From Phenylobacterium sp. Root700 (GTDB lineage Bacteria; Pseudomonadota; Alphaproteobacteria; Caulobacterales; Caulobacteraceae): a stretch of 64,000 nucleotides of DNA. Under the pieces are notes generated by a model, which was given only the letters and a program-made list of their open reading frames with translations, had not been told where the DNA came from and searched no databases. The position numbers were made by a program, and so were the translations under genes. Below, piece by piece: positions 55,536-64,000 of this stretch. Within the stretch, counting starts at the first letter, position 1; each line of letters opens with the position of its first letter. The stretch spans positions 198,023 to 262,022 of the forward strand of contig NZ_LMHT01000007.1 in NCBI RefSeq assembly GCF_001429025.1, read 5' to 3'.

Positions 55536-55871
55536 CAATATCCTCCCAGGGCGGCGGGGCGTGGAACGCCCTCTGAAGCCCGCCCGCGTGATGCGTATGC
55601 AGTGATGTTGCGGCGCGGGGAGGCGCCGGTGGCCGAACCTCGGTCGGCGTCCGGCTGGCGTCAACGTAAAGGCCGATGACCGACCGTAATTCAGTTGAGC
55701 TTTCACTGTTTTGTGGCCGAAATACCGCGCTTTCAAATCGGCTGTACAAAACTGACCGTCGTTCTTTGACGCATTCGTGAATCAAAAGGAAATAAGGGGT
55801 TTCTGAGAGCCGTCGCCGTTCGCCGTTTCGTACCGGTCGCCGAAAATGTTCTGAGCGCCCATGCGGACAAG

Positions 55872-55901
55872 AAAAAACCGCCGCCCCGGTTGGGGCGGCG
55901 G
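55872..55901 (-). terminator. Rho-independent terminator of the TBDR at 55932
   Basis: Perfect 10-bp arms CCGCCGCCCC and GGGGCGGCGG around a GGTT loop, then a run of six Ts on the minus strand (As at 55872-55877). It lies 30 nt past the stop. The remaining stretch 55536-55871 should hold the promoter of the downstream TBDR and no gene. Confidence 0.92.
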
Positions 55902-55931
55902 CGAGGCCGAACGACGAAGGTCGTCAGGCGA

Positions 55932-58766
55932 TCAGAAGCGCTTCTGGATCGAGACGCCGTAGGTGCGCGGCTCGGTGTAGAAGGCGTTGCGGTACAGGCC
56001 CGAGGAGTCGTCGGTCAGGTAGAAGTCGGTGATGGCTTCCTCGTCAGTGGCGTTCTTGACGAAGCCGGCGACTTCCCAGCCCGATTCGGGATTGGCGAAG
56101 GTCAGGGTCAGGTTGACGTTCTGCCAGTCGTCGATCCGGTCAGGCTCGCTGTTGTAGATCCGCGCGAAGGTTTCGGTCTGCTTGTAGTAGTCGCCCCGCA
56201 GGGTGGCCGACCAGTTGTTGCCGAACTCGTAGGTGTACTGAGCGCCCAGCGAGATGGTCCAGTGCGGGGCGTTCGGCAGTTCCTTGCCGTCGAGATTGAC
56301 CGGCACGCCGTCGCTGACCAGGCCGCCGAAGGCGTTGGTCCCGACCGCGAGCGCGCCGCCGCCGATATTGGTTCCTGCGCCGGCTGTGGAGGTCGGCGTA
56401 CAGGCGCCCAGCACGGCGAAGGGGTTGTTCGTCGCGTTCGAGAAGCCCAGCGCCGTCTGGGCCGAGGCCACGCTGACCACGCAGTTGGAGGCCGCGGCGG
56501 TCTTGATCAACACCAGGTTGGGATTGCTCTGGGTGCGATTGAAGGTGTCGATCGATTGGCCTTTGCCGATCTCGGTGTCGAGCCAGCCGATGGCGGCGTT
56601 GAGGCGCAGGCCCTGCAGCGGCTGCCAGACCGATTCAAACTCCGCGCCCTTGATCTTGGCGTCGATGTTCTCGTTGGTGGAGGCGCGGTTGACGATCTTC
56701 GAGACCTGATAGCCCTTGTAGTCATAGTGGAAGGCGGTGACGTTGAGGGTCATCGTGCCGTTCAGCACGGTGTTCTTCGCCCCGATCTCGATGGAGTTGA
56801 TGAACTCCGGATCGAAGGTCGCCGGGCCGCAGATCACGCCGGCGCCGCCGCTGCAGGGGGAGTTCAGGCCCCCAGCCTTATAGCCGCGCGAGTAGAAGGC
56901 GTAGACCAGGGTCTCGTCTGTGAAGCCGAGGTCGGGCTTCCAGTCGAAGCCGATCCGGCCGGTCGTCTCCTTGAACTTCACATGCAGGATGTCGGGGGTG
57001 CCGGGAATCGGGCCGCCGATGCCGCTGCCGGGGGTGCCCAGGGTGACTTGGTGGTTTTCGACTTCCTTGTCATCGACGGTGTAGCGCAGGCCGCCGGTGA
57101 ACTTCAGGGTGTCGGTCGCCTGCCAGTACAGTTCGCCGAAGAAGGCGTGCGAGCGCAGGTCGTAGGGGCCGTAGGCGTCGTAGTAGTTGTGGCCGCTGCG
57201 GTTGGGCTCGTAGTTCTGGTCGACGGCGATGCAGGGCGATGGCCCGTTGCAGTTCGGGTTGCCGGTGTTGAACAGGTTGTTGAGCTGGTAATAGCCGGTC
57301 CCGGTGTTGAACATCACGTAGTAGTCGCCGGTCCCCTGATAGCGGACCATGATCGCGCCGACGTTGAAGTTGAACGGTCCGTCATAGGCCGACTGCAACC
57401 GCACCTCGTGGCTCCACTGCTCGGTGAAGGCCGAGGAAATGTCGCTGGTGGTGAACCTGTTGGCCGGCTTGTTCTGGGCGTCGTTGATTACGCCGCCGGG
57501 GAACAGGCTGGCGTAAATCCCGGCATAGCCAGGCACCGCGGCGAAGGCGTTCACTGGATTGGGCGAGGTGTTGAACGAGGTGCTGGGCGTGTAGCGGTTG
57601 TAGTCCTGGCGCGTATAGAGGTCGAACTTCGTATAGGCGGTCAGCCAGGTCAGCCGCAGGTCGTCGGTGAGGTCCCAGTCGAGGTTGAACTCGTAGATGT
57701 CGGTCTTGGAGCGGTAGATCGGGTCGAAGCTCGACTCGATGTCGCGCACGTCGCTGGTCTGCATCTTGCCGGCGTAGGCGTCCCCGGTTTGGAAGCCGCC
57801 CAGCGCGCCGAACAGGCCGCCCAGGGTCGCCTGGGAGTTCACCGTGCCGAGTGCGCCGGCCGAGTAGAGCGAGGTCGCCTGGCAGCCTTGGCTGAACAGG
57901 CCGCGCTGGATCTGGCCGATCAGGCCGCCGGCCGCGGCGGAGTAGCCGAGACCGCCGACATTGGAGGGGCCGTTGTCCTTGGTGCAGAACTGCTTGCCGA
58001 TCCGCGAGCGGCTGTCTTCTTCGTCGAAGTGGTCGATCATGAAGTAGGCGCGGAAATTGTCGGTCGGCGTGAAGCCGAGGGTCGCGCGGCCGCCCCACAG
58101 GTCGCGGTCGTCGGCGTCGTTGCCGGTGACCAGGTTTTTCCCGAAGCCGTCGCGCTTCAGGTACGACCCGGCCACGCGCAGGGCGAAGACGTCGCCCAGG
58201 GGCAGGTTGACCATGCCGCGCACCTTGCGGGTGCTGTAGTTGCCGATCTCGCCCCGGATCATCGCCTGGAATTCATCGACCGGCTTGGCGGTGATCAGGT
58301 TGACCACGCCGCCGGTGGCGTTGCGGCCGTAGAGGGTGCCCTGCGGCCCGCGCAGGACCTCGACCCGTTCCACGTCGTAGAACTCGGTCTCGAACAGATT
58401 GTTGGAGATGAGCGGGGCGTTGTTCAGGTGGATGCCGGTGCCGGCGTCGCCCGAGCCGGCCACCAGCTTGGAGCCGATGCCGCGGATTTGGAAGTTGTAG
58501 CCGGTGAAGTTCCCCTTGGAGAAGTTCACGTTCGGGACGGCGAGCACCAGGTTTGGACCGCCGTCGATCTTGCCCTTCTCAAGCGCGTCCTGATTGAAGG
58601 CCGAGACGGCGATCGGAACGTCCTGAAGGGCTTCCTCACGCTTTTGAGCGGTGACCACCAGCTCTTGGATGACGTTCTGGGACCAGGCCGGCGAAGCGAT
58701 CGAACTCATCGCCGCGGCAGACGCACCCACGATTAGTAGGCTCCGCAAATGCAGAGTGTTCAACAT
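55932..58766 (-). CDS. TonB-dependent receptor
   Basis: 944 residues. Signal peptide MLNTLHLRSLLIVGASAAAM and on to SPAWSQ; TonB box QELVVTAQKREE; plug with VEVLRGPQGTLYGRNATGGVV; large barrel ending YGVSIQKRF. GGGAGG lies before the ATG. It is a tandem neighbour of the receptor at 53007 in the same direction but the two differ in sequence beyond the common plug motifs, so it is not a recent duplication. The substrate is unknown. Confidence 0.94.
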   Translation of the reverse strand: MLNTLHLRSLLIVGASAAAMSSIASPAWSQNVIQELVVTAQKREEALQDVPIAVSAFNQDALEKGKIDGGPNLVLAVPNVNFSKGNFTGYNFQIRGIGSKLVAGSGDAGTGIHLNNAPLISNNLFETEFYDVERVEVLRGPQGTLYGRNATGGVVNLITAKPVDEFQAMIRGEIGNYSTRKVRGMVNLPLGDVFALRVAGSYLKRDGFGKNLVTGNDADDRDLWGGRATLGFTPTDNFRAYFMIDHFDEEDSRSRIGKQFCTKDNGPSNVGGLGYSAAAGGLIGQIQRGLFSQGCQATSLYSAGALGTVNSQATLGGLFGALGGFQTGDAYAGKMQTSDVRDIESSFDPIYRSKTDIYEFNLDWDLTDDLRLTWLTAYTKFDLYTRQDYNRYTPSTSFNTSPNPVNAFAAVPGYAGIYASLFPGGVINDAQNKPANRFTTSDISSAFTEQWSHEVRLQSAYDGPFNFNVGAIMVRYQGTGDYYVMFNTGTGYYQLNNLFNTGNPNCNGPSPCIAVDQNYEPNRSGHNYYDAYGPYDLRSHAFFGELYWQATDTLKFTGGLRYTVDDKEVENHQVTLGTPGSGIGGPIPGTPDILHVKFKETTGRIGFDWKPDLGFTDETLVYAFYSRGYKAGGLNSPCSGGAGVICGPATFDPEFINSIEIGAKNTVLNGTMTLNVTAFHYDYKGYQVSKIVNRASTNENIDAKIKGAEFESVWQPLQGLRLNAAIGWLDTEIGKGQSIDTFNRTQSNPNLVLIKTAAASNCVVSVASAQTALGFSNATNNPFAVLGACTPTSTAGAGTNIGGGALAVGTNAFGGLVSDGVPVNLDGKELPNAPHWTISLGAQYTYEFGNNWSATLRGDYYKQTETFARIYNSEPDRIDDWQNVNLTLTFANPESGWEVAGFVKNATDEEAITDFYLTDDSSGLYRNAFYTEPRTYGVSIQKRF

Positions 58767-59167
58767 TCCAGATTCCTCCCAGTACGCCCGAGGCTCTCTA
58801 CATATCGGCCCGGTACGTCAGCATCGCCGCGCAAGATTTCAGCCAAGGGGTGGCGGCCAATCCCCCGACATTTCAAAGGCTCGCGCCCAGTTGTGGAGTC
58901 TGTCAACGTGACGTCGATAAGTTATCAGCGTTCATGTCGAAACTTCCGAATTGATGTTGCGCAAATACCAATGCTTCGAAAACTCACAATTCTGGGTAGA
59001 TGCGAATTGATGGGGTCAGCGATGACTGAAGCTGTGTTGATGTCGTCGATGCTGCAACTGCGAACACTTTCCGACGTGCCGCTTTTCGATGTTGCGGTAT
59101 GGGCTGGGGCGCGAAGACTCGTCGCACCGGGCTTCCGGTTTGCGCCTCGCGCGCGCATATGGGGCCG
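58767..59167. other. Divergent promoter region, no gene seen
   Basis: About 400 nt between the TBDR and queC. It should contain both promoters. A 66-codon open frame at 58972-59172 runs into queC in another frame and has no ribosome-binding site. I looked for a preQ1 riboswitch and did not see its hairpin/A-rich tail. Confidence 0.4.
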
Positions 59168-59899
59168 ATGAGCGAAGCTTCCCCTCAGACCCGCGCCCTT
59201 GTCCTGTTCTCCGGCGGCCAGGATTCCAGCGTCTGCCTGGCCTGGGCCCTGGCGCGTCATGGCCATGTGGAGACGGTCGGTTTCGACTACGGCCAGCGTC
59301 ACGCGGTCGAAATGGAACAGCGTTCTGTGGTTCGTGATGCGATGCGCGCGCGTTTCCCTGAGTGGGCGGATCGGCTGGGCGAGGATCACGTCCTCGACTT
59401 GAGGGGTTTCGGCGCGGTGGGTGAAACCGCCATGACGCAGGAGCGGGCCTTCGAGGTGACGGAGAAGGGGCTGCCGAACACCTTCGTGCCCGGCCGCAAC
59501 CTGGTCTTTCTCACCTATGCGGCGGCCTTGGCCGATCGGCGAAATTTGCGTTTTCTAGTAGGCGGGATGTGCGAGACCGACTTCTCCGGCTATCCGGACT
59601 GCCGTCGTGATACGCTCGAGGCCCTTGAAAAGGCTCTGAACATGGGCATGGCGCAGGACTTTGTCGTCGAGACGCCGTTGATGTGGCTGACCAAGGCTCA
59701 AACCTGGGGTCTGGCCCAGGATCTGGGCGGCGAGGACCTAGTCGAATTGATACTTGAGGACAGTCACACCTGCTATCGCGGCGCTCGCGGAGAGCGCCAC
59801 GACTGGGGCCACGGCTGTGGCGATTGCCCCGCCTGCGACTTACGCGCCAAGGGTTGGCGCGAATGGGTCGCCGCCGGCCGCCCGGGGAACGAGGCATGA
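59168..59899 (+). CDS. queC: 7-cyano-7-deazaguanine synthase
   Basis: 243 residues. It converts 7-carboxy-7-deazaguanine to preQ0 with ATP and ammonia in the queuosine pathway. The ATP pyrophosphatase loop is [14 protein letters not shown] (SGGxDS), followed by [26 protein letters not shown], the conserved [15 protein letters not shown], and the four-cysteine Zn site [16 protein letters not shown] near the C-terminus. The start ATG 59168 is chosen by homology; 59159 is possible. It overlaps queE by 4 nt (ATGA). Confidence 0.95.
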   Translation: MSEASPQTRALVLFSGGQDSSVCLAWALARHGHVETVGFDYGQRHAVEMEQRSVVRDAMRARFPEWADRLGEDHVLDLRGFGAVGETAMTQERAFEVTEKGLPNTFVPGRNLVFLTYAAALADRRNLRFLVGGMCETDFSGYPDCRRDTLEALEKALNMGMAQDFVVETPLMWLTKAQTWGLAQDLGGEDLVELILEDSHTCYRGARGERHDWGHGCGDCPACDLRAKGWREWVAAGRPGNEA

Positions 59900-60528
59900 G
59901 CTACGCGGTCAAAGAGATATTCCTGACGCTCCAGGGCGAGGGCGGGCAGGCGGGCCGGGCGGCGGTGTTCTGCCGCTTCGCCGGATGCAACCTGTGGTCG
60001 GGTCGCGAGGAGGATCGGGCCTCCGCGGTCTGCACTTTCTGCGACACCGACTTTGTCGGCATGGACGGTGAGGGCGGCGGGCGTTTCGCCACGGCCGAAC
60101 GTCTGGCCGACGCCGTCGAGGCCGCCTGGACCGGCGGGCGCGATGATCGGCTGGTGGTCTGCACGGGCGGCGAACCCTTGCTGCAGTTGGATCCCGCTGC
60201 GATCGACGCCCTGCATGCGCGGGGCTTCAGCATCGCCGTGGAGACCAATGGCACCCTGGCGGCGCCGGCCGGCGTCGACTGGGTGTGCGTCAGCCCCAAG
60301 GCCCAGGCCGCCATCGTCCAGACCAAGGGGCAGGAACTGAAGCTCGTCTTTCCTCAGGTGGACGTCGATCCGGCCCGCTTCGAGCATCTGGATTTTGAGC
60401 GATTCCTGCTGCAGCCGATGGACGGTCCGGCGCGTGTCGAAAACACGCAGGCGGCGATCGCCTATTGCCTCGCGCACCCTCGGTGGCGTTTAAGCGTCCA
60501 AACCCACAAGTACCTCGGCATTCCGTGA
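59896..60528 (+). CDS. queE: 7-carboxy-7-deazaguanine synthase (radical SAM)
   Basis: 210 residues. It makes 7-carboxy-7-deazaguanine from 6-carboxytetrahydropterin using SAM and a [4Fe-4S] cluster. The cluster ligands are in FAGCNLWSG and VCTFCDTDF, giving CX14CX2C, the variant spacing of part of this family rather than CX3CX2[14 protein letters not shown] opens the protein and [10 protein letters not shown] follows the cluster. The start codon overlaps the queC stop. It is the second gene in the queCED operon. Confidence 0.93.
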   Translation: MSYAVKEIFLTLQGEGGQAGRAAVFCRFAGCNLWSGREEDRASAVCTFCDTDFVGMDGEGGGRFATAERLADAVEAAWTGGRDDRLVVCTGGEPLLQLDPAAIDALHARGFSIAVETNGTLAAPAGVDWVCVSPKAQAAIVQTKGQELKLVFPQVDVDPARFEHLDFERFLLQPMDGPARVENTQAAIAYCLAHPRWRLSVQTHKYLGIP

Positions 60529-60566
60529 GACCATGCCTGGTCTCCGAACGCCCTAAGACCTGCTGA

Positions 60567-60941
60567 ATGACCCAACCTGTTTTTGAAATCACCAAGGCCG
60601 CGACCTTCGATGCGGCGCACTACTTCGCCGATGGGCCGGAACACCGGCCCTACGCCAATCTGCATGGCCACTCGTTCAAGGTCGAAGCCACCGTGCGCGG
60701 CGTCCAGCAGGAGCCGGTGGGCTGGGTGGCCGACCTGGCCGACCTCGACGCCGAGCTGAAGGCGGTCGCCGCCCAACTCGATCATGGCCTGCTCAACGAG
60801 AAGCCGGGCCTCGAGCGCCCGACCCTTGAGCACCTCTGCCTCTATTTCGCCGAGCGGCTGAAGGTGCGCTTCCCGGGCCTGTCGAAGATCGTGGTCTCGC
60901 GCCCGACCATCAGCGAGAGCTGTGCGCTCAACATCGTCTAG
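60567..60941 (+). CDS. queD: 6-carboxytetrahydropterin synthase, variant active site
   Basis: 124 residues. It converts dihydroneopterin triphosphate to 6-carboxytetrahydropterin. The zinc-binding histidines are seen in DAAHYF and NLHGHSF. The usual motif CxxxHGH reads YxxxHGH here (YANLHGH): the proton-relay cysteine is a tyrosine. The remaining parts (GWVADLADLDAELK, LDHGLLNE) match. It starts 38 nt past queE and is co-transcribed. Another residue may replace the cysteine, or the reaction may differ. Confidence 0.88.
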   Translation: MTQPVFEITKAATFDAAHYFADGPEHRPYANLHGHSFKVEATVRGVQQEPVGWVADLADLDAELKAVAAQLDHGLLNEKPGLERPTLEHLCLYFAERLKVRFPGLSKIVVSRPTISESCALNIV

Positions 60942-61141
60942 CGGCGCTTCTTGTCCTGATCCTTGTCGCCGTCGGGAATGACGGCGCCGGCGGCCATTCC
61001 GACGCCCTTGGCGGTCATGCCGACAGCTGCGCCGGTGACGCCGACCGCGGTGCCGACGACAGCGCCGGCGAGGCATCCGCTTAGCGGAACCGTGAGCCCG
61101 GCCAAGAGCGACAGTCGGACGGCGAGGCGGGCGACGTGCAT
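60938..61141 (-). CDS. Small glycine-rich lipoprotein
   Basis: 67 residues from the ATG at 61141 with AGGAG 6 nt upstream; the longer frame to 61249 overlaps the next gene. The lipobox LSGC gives a lipid-anchored cysteine at residue 23. The mature part is a Gly/Ala/Val glycine-zipper-like stretch (AGAVVGTAVGVTGAAVGMTA) with a charged end DKDQDKKRR. It overlaps the end of queD by 4 nt in opposite direction. The function is unknown; it probably sits in the outer membrane. Confidence 0.7.
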   Translation of the reverse strand: MHVARLAVRLSLLAGLTVPLSGCLAGAVVGTAVGVTGAAVGMTAKGVGMAAGAVIPDGDKDQDKKRR

Positions 61142-61200
61142 GGCGAGCTCCTGAGGAGCCGCCTCTCTAGCCGCCAAAAATCGCCAAATGGTGACGGCGC

Positions 61201-61773
61201 TCAGCTGCGCAGGGCGCGGACCGTGGGACCGTCGGCGGCGCGCCGCCACGGGCCGGGATGCTCGGGGTCGTTCCTGCGGCGGCGGTCGGGGCCGAAATAG
61301 TCGTCCGAGCGGATGAAGGGCCGGGCGTGGTCGATGAGCTGCTGCAATCGCCCGATCACCCCGCGGGCGGTGATCGGCTTGGCCAGGAACTCGTTGATCC
61401 CGACATCGCGCGCCTCGTGGATCCGGCGCAGGGTCGAGTGGCCGGTGATCATCAGCACCGGAACCATCGGGTTGGGACTGTCGGGCGAGTTGCGCAGCAG
61501 CCGGACGAAGTCGATGCCGTCCAGCGGCTCCATGGCCAGGTCGGTCAGGACGATATCGATGGCGTGGGCGCGCATGGCCTGCAGGGCCTCGGCGCCGTCG
61601 GCGGCTTCGTAGATCTGTTGGATGCCGATAGCGCGAAGGATCTCGATCAGCAACACGCGAGTGTAGCGATTATCCTCGACGATCAGAATTTTTAGAAGCT
61701 CGAGGCGCACAGTCTCTGACTTTTCGGTTGAGACTAATTCAGGTCTATCCGCGACAGCGACGAGGCGACTCAA
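61201..61773 (-). CDS. Single-domain response regulator with C-terminal tail
   Basis: 190 residues from a TTG, or about 169 from a GTG at 61710. The receiver has LKILIVEDNRYTR, the phospho-acceptor aspartate in DIVLTDLAMEPLDG, the threonine in LMITGH and the lysine in FLAKPI. The 40-residue tail ends with DYFGPDRRRRND and HPGPWRR, a motif common in alphaproteobacterial stand-alone regulators. There is no DNA-binding domain, so it probably acts by protein interaction. A palindrome lies upstream. Confidence 0.85.
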   Translation of the reverse strand: MSRLVAVADRPELVSTEKSETVRLELLKILIVEDNRYTRVLLIEILRAIGIQQIYEAADGAEALQAMRAHAIDIVLTDLAMEPLDGIDFVRLLRNSPDSPNPMVPVLMITGHSTLRRIHEARDVGINEFLAKPITARGVIGRLQQLIDHARPFIRSDDYFGPDRRRRNDPEHPGPWRRAADGPTVRALRS

Positions 61774-61834
61774 GAGACCGCCCCCGCAGTCAGGTGTGAA
61801 TACCGGCGTGAAACTTTCGCGGTCAACTCAAAAA

Positions 61835-61853
61835 ACTCAAGTCAACCTTGAGT
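61835..61853. promoter_or_regulatory. Inverted repeat upstream of the response regulator
   Basis: ACTCAAG and CTTGAGT are 7-bp arms around a 5-nt spacer, 62 nt before the proposed start at 61773. Close to it, TCAACTC and TTTCAAG add more related half-sites. It could be an operator of an unknown regulator. Confidence 0.4.
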
Positions 61854-61911
61854 GGATTTCAAGTAAAGTCGGCTAGGCGACGTGGGCGCGGCGAAATCTA
61901 GACGGCGTCCA

Positions 61912-63033
61912 TCAGCTGCGTGTCGTGGCGCCGGGAGTGAAGGCGCCGCCGCCGGTCTGGCCGCGATGGCGCAGATAGGCGTCGGCCAGCACGCAGGCGG
62001 TCATGGCCTCGACCACCGGCACGGCGCGCAGGCCCACGCAGGGGTCGTGGCGGCCCTTGGTGCGCAGGTCGATCTCCTCGCCGGCCTCGTTCAGGCTGCG
62101 GCGCAGGGTGAGGATCGAGGAGGTCGGCTTGAACGCCACCCGCGCCACCACCGGCTGGCCGGAGGAGATGCCGCCCAGGATGCCGCCGGCGCTGTTGGAC
62201 AGGAAGATCGGGCCGTCATTGCCCATGCGCATCTCGTCGGCGTTCTCCTCGCCGGAGAAGGCGGCCGAGGCGAAGCCCGCGCCGATCTCCACGCCTTTCG
62301 AGGCGTTGATCGACATCAGGGCCGCCGCCAGCTCGGCGTCGAGCTTGCCATAGACCGGCGCGCCCCAGCCGGCCGGAACGCCCAGCGCCTCGACCTCGAC
62401 AATGGCGCCGGTCGAGGAGCCGGCCTTGCGGACCTTTTCCAGGTGTTCTTCCCAGACCGAAACCATCTGGGCGTCCGGGCACCAGAACGGGTTCTCCGTG
62501 CGCTGGTCCCAGTCGAAGCGGTCGCGGTCGATCGCATGCGGGCCGATCTGCACGACAGCGGCGCGGATCGTCACGCCGGCCAGGATCTTGCGCGCCACGG
62601 CGCCGGCCGCCACGCGCGAGGCGGTCTCGCGCGCCGAGGCCCGTCCGCCCCCGCGATAGTCGCGCACGCCGTACTTGGCGAAATAGGTGTAGTCGGCGTG
62701 CCCGGGCCGGAACTGGGTGGCGATCTCGCCGTAGTCGCGCGAGCGCTGGTCGACGTTCTCGATCATCATCGAGATCGGCGTGCCAGTGGTCACCTGACCG
62801 CCCGTGCGCTCGTCCTCGAAGACGCCCGACAGGATCTTCACCGCGTCCGGTTCTTGGCGCTGGGTGACGAACTTGCCCTGGCCTGGACGGCGTTGGTCGA
62901 GCCAGACCTGAACTTCCTCGGCGGTCAGGGCGATGCCGGGAGGGCAACCGTCGACCACGCAGCCGAGAGCCGGCCCATGGCTCTCGCCCCAGGTGGTGAC
63001 ACGGAAGAGGTGGCCGAAGGTGTTGTGCGACAT
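61912..63033 (-). CDS. aroC: Chorismate synthase
   Basis: 373 residues. Last step of the shikimate pathway: converts EPSP to chorismate with reduced FMN. The family's motifs GESHGPALG near the N-terminus, [18 protein letters not shown] near residue 130 and the C-terminal [18 protein letters not shown] are all present. It lies 33 nt downstream of a J-domain gene on the same strand and may be co-transcribed with it. There is nothing unusual. Confidence 0.97.
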   Translation of the reverse strand: MSHNTFGHLFRVTTWGESHGPALGCVVDGCPPGIALTAEEVQVWLDQRRPGQGKFVTQRQEPDAVKILSGVFEDERTGGQVTTGTPISMMIENVDQRSRDYGEIATQFRPGHADYTYFAKYGVRDYRGGGRASARETASRVAAGAVARKILAGVTIRAAVVQIGPHAIDRDRFDWDQRTENPFWCPDAQMVSVWEEHLEKVRKAGSSTGAIVEVEALGVPAGWGAPVYGKLDAELAAALMSINASKGVEIGAGFASAAFSGEENADEMRMGNDGPIFLSNSAGGILGGISSGQPVVARVAFKPTSSILTLRRSLNEAGEEIDLRTKGRHDPCVGLRAVPVVEAMTACVLADAYLRHRGQTGGGAFTPGATTRS

Positions 63034-63066
63034 GGCGGCGCTTTTAAAGGCGAGAGGCGCGCAGCG

Positions 63067-63774
63067 CTAGGCCGCCCAGGCCGCGGCGAAGCGTCGGCGC
63101 AGCGTTCTGGCGGCGGAATCGGTGGTGCGGACTTGGGCCGCGAGGCGTAGGAACATGTGTCCCTGGCGATGTTTGCCGCGCGCCGGCAGTCCCTGGCCGA
63201 CCAACCGCACCAGGCCGCGTTCGCCGGCCTTGCGGGTGATCCAGACCACGCGGCGACCGAGCGGGGTATCCAGCGCGACCCGGCCGCCCTGGGTCAGCAG
63301 GTGCGGATCCAGCGGCACGGTGAGCCAGAGATCATCGCCGCGAACCAGCATTTCCCCGTCGCTGCGCACGGCGATCTCGAACTCGATGTCGCCGACCCGC
63401 AGGGTGTCGCCGGTCCGCAGCCCCTCCGGCACGACGATTTTCAGCCGGCGGCCGTCGGCCGTCTCCTGCAGCAGGACGCCGCCGTTCAGGGCGAGCAGGG
63501 GGGTGATCGGCAGGACGGCGTCGGTGCGGGCGGGGCGCGCCACCGTGGCCGGCGGCTGGATGATCCTGTCGACGGCCTTGGGCTGGTTCAGTAGGTGAAA
63601 GGCTTCGACGGCCTCGCGGAACCGCTCGGCGTCGCCGCCCGGACGGTCGGGATGGGCCTGCTTGGCGGCCTCACGGAAGGCGAGCCGGAGCTGGGCGGAG
63701 TTGGCGAACGAGGAGACCCCGAGGATCTCGCGCGCCCGTTTCCTCTGCATCGTTGGTGGTGGGGGCGCGGCCAT
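63067..63774 (-). CDS. J-domain (DnaJ-family) protein
   Basis: 235 residues. N-terminal J-domain with the HPD motif in QAHPDRPGGDAERF at about residues 40-52, followed by the C-terminal substrate-binding beta domains seen in CbpA-like proteins (LKIVVPEGLRTGDTLRVG, GRRVVWITRKAGERG). A Zn domain is absent. It stimulates a DnaK-type chaperone. It is divergent from pdxH, about 77 nt apart; alternative ATG at 63750. Confidence 0.85.
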   Translation of the reverse strand: MAAPPPPTMQRKRAREILGVSSFANSAQLRLAFREAAKQAHPDRPGGDAERFREAVEAFHLLNQPKAVDRIIQPPATVARPARTDAVLPITPLLALNGGVLLQETADGRRLKIVVPEGLRTGDTLRVGDIEFEIAVRSDGEMLVRGDDLWLTVPLDPHLLTQGGRVALDTPLGRRVVWITRKAGERGLVRLVGQGLPARGKHRQGHMFLRLAAQVRTTDSAARTLRRRFAAAWAA

Positions 63775-63851
63775 CGGCGGGACTGTGACCTCGTCGTGGT
63801 CAACGGTGCGTTAAGCATGCCAAGCTCGCGAACTCGCGCTATACGGCGACC

Positions 63852-64000
63852 ATGAGCGACAAGACCGCCATCCCGCCGTCTCCCAGTGAAGACGAGTACG
63901 TCCGCCAGGTGTCCGCGGCCGAGCCGCCGCCGCTGCTTTCGGCCCAAGATCCGTTCGAGCTGTTCGCCGACTGGATGAAGGAGGCGGTCGCCAAGGAGCC
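63852..64000 (+). CDS. pdxH: Pyridoxamine 5'-phosphate oxidase, N-terminal part
   Basis: Cut by the window end. The 49 visible codons begin MSDKTAIPPSPSEDEYVRQV and contain DPFELFADWMKEAVAKEP, matching the start of PdxH proteins, which oxidise pyridoxamine or pyridoxine 5'-phosphate to pyridoxal 5'-phosphate with FMN. The catalytic part is beyond the window. The call rests on the short segment and on its position next to the J-domain/aroC genes. Confidence 0.7.
   Translation, partial: MSDKTAIPPSPSEDEYVRQVSAAEPPPLLSAQDPFELFADWMKEAVAKE

Noticed and set aside
55890..58736. A 948-codon open frame on the plus strand opposite a TBDR
   Set aside because: Its product is low-complexity (Val/Gly/Ala/Arg) and it mirrors the GC-rich codons of the real gene on the other strand, which has a signal peptide, TonB box and terminal Phe.
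53007..58766. Two tandem TBDRs as a recent duplication
   Set aside because: They share only family plug motifs; barrel sequences and lengths (842 and 944 residues) differ.
58767..59167. preQ1 riboswitch before the queuosine operon
   Set aside because: I did not see the conserved hairpin with the A-rich tail; no support by eye.

Overview
The window is high-GC DNA with alphaproteobacterial character and most likely comes from the Caulobacterales (Caulobacter or Phenylobacterium type). This is an inference from gene content: many TonB-dependent receptors (TBDRs), hybrid sensor kinases, an Lrp regulator divergent from a fused indolepyruvate:ferredoxin oxidoreductase, short membrane and Zn-ribbon proteins, and compact operons with 4-nt ATGA overlaps. 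No database search was possible, so the genus is not proven.

Layout. 1-9.0 kb holds a hybrid sensor kinase, small hypothetical proteins, a HAD hydrolase, an acyl-CoA synthetase, uvrC and pgsA. 9.0-18.6 kb holds GST, cytochrome P450 and pirin genes, Lrp and the 1139-residue oxidoreductase, a serine hydrolase and an L-2-hydroxyglutarate-oxidase-like flavoprotein. 18.6-23.1 kb holds a palindromic repeat, a PQQ-type sugar dehydrogenase with a collapsed second copy beside it, an asparagine synthetase/glycosyltransferase pair and tRNA-Met(CAT). 23.1-34.1 kb holds a CitMHS-type transporter, a TctDE-like two-component system with a divergent orphan solute-binding protein, and a TBDR/CocE-hydrolase operon.

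34.4-48.1 kb looks like an accessory region. It carries an AbiE-type module whose toxin gene is cut short and whose antitoxin promoter has two perfect 39-41 nt palindromes. It also carries a catabolic cluster (MarR regulator, Rieske oxygenase, CoA ligase, two acyl-CoA dehydrogenases), remnants of IS481- and IS110-type elements, a TBDR, and a VapBC-like toxin-antitoxin pair. The CoA-ligase/Rieske operon and the TBDR share nearly identical promoter/operator sequences 5.4 kb apart, which suggests co-regulated uptake and degradation of one hydrophobic substrate, possibly a steroid or terpenoid.

48.1-64 kb returns to chromosomal-type content: a DUF883-like protein, a serralysin-like RTX protease, a methyltransferase, a degenerate histidine kinase with an intact receiver, two tandem TBDRs each with its own terminator, the queuosine operon queC-queE-queD, a single-domain response regulator, aroC, a J-domain protein and the start of pdxH.

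The most novel-looking points are the AbiE palindromes, the duplicated promoter/operator of the catabolic cluster, and the pseudo-kinase/receiver protein. No CRISPR array, rRNA gene or intact mobile element was seen.
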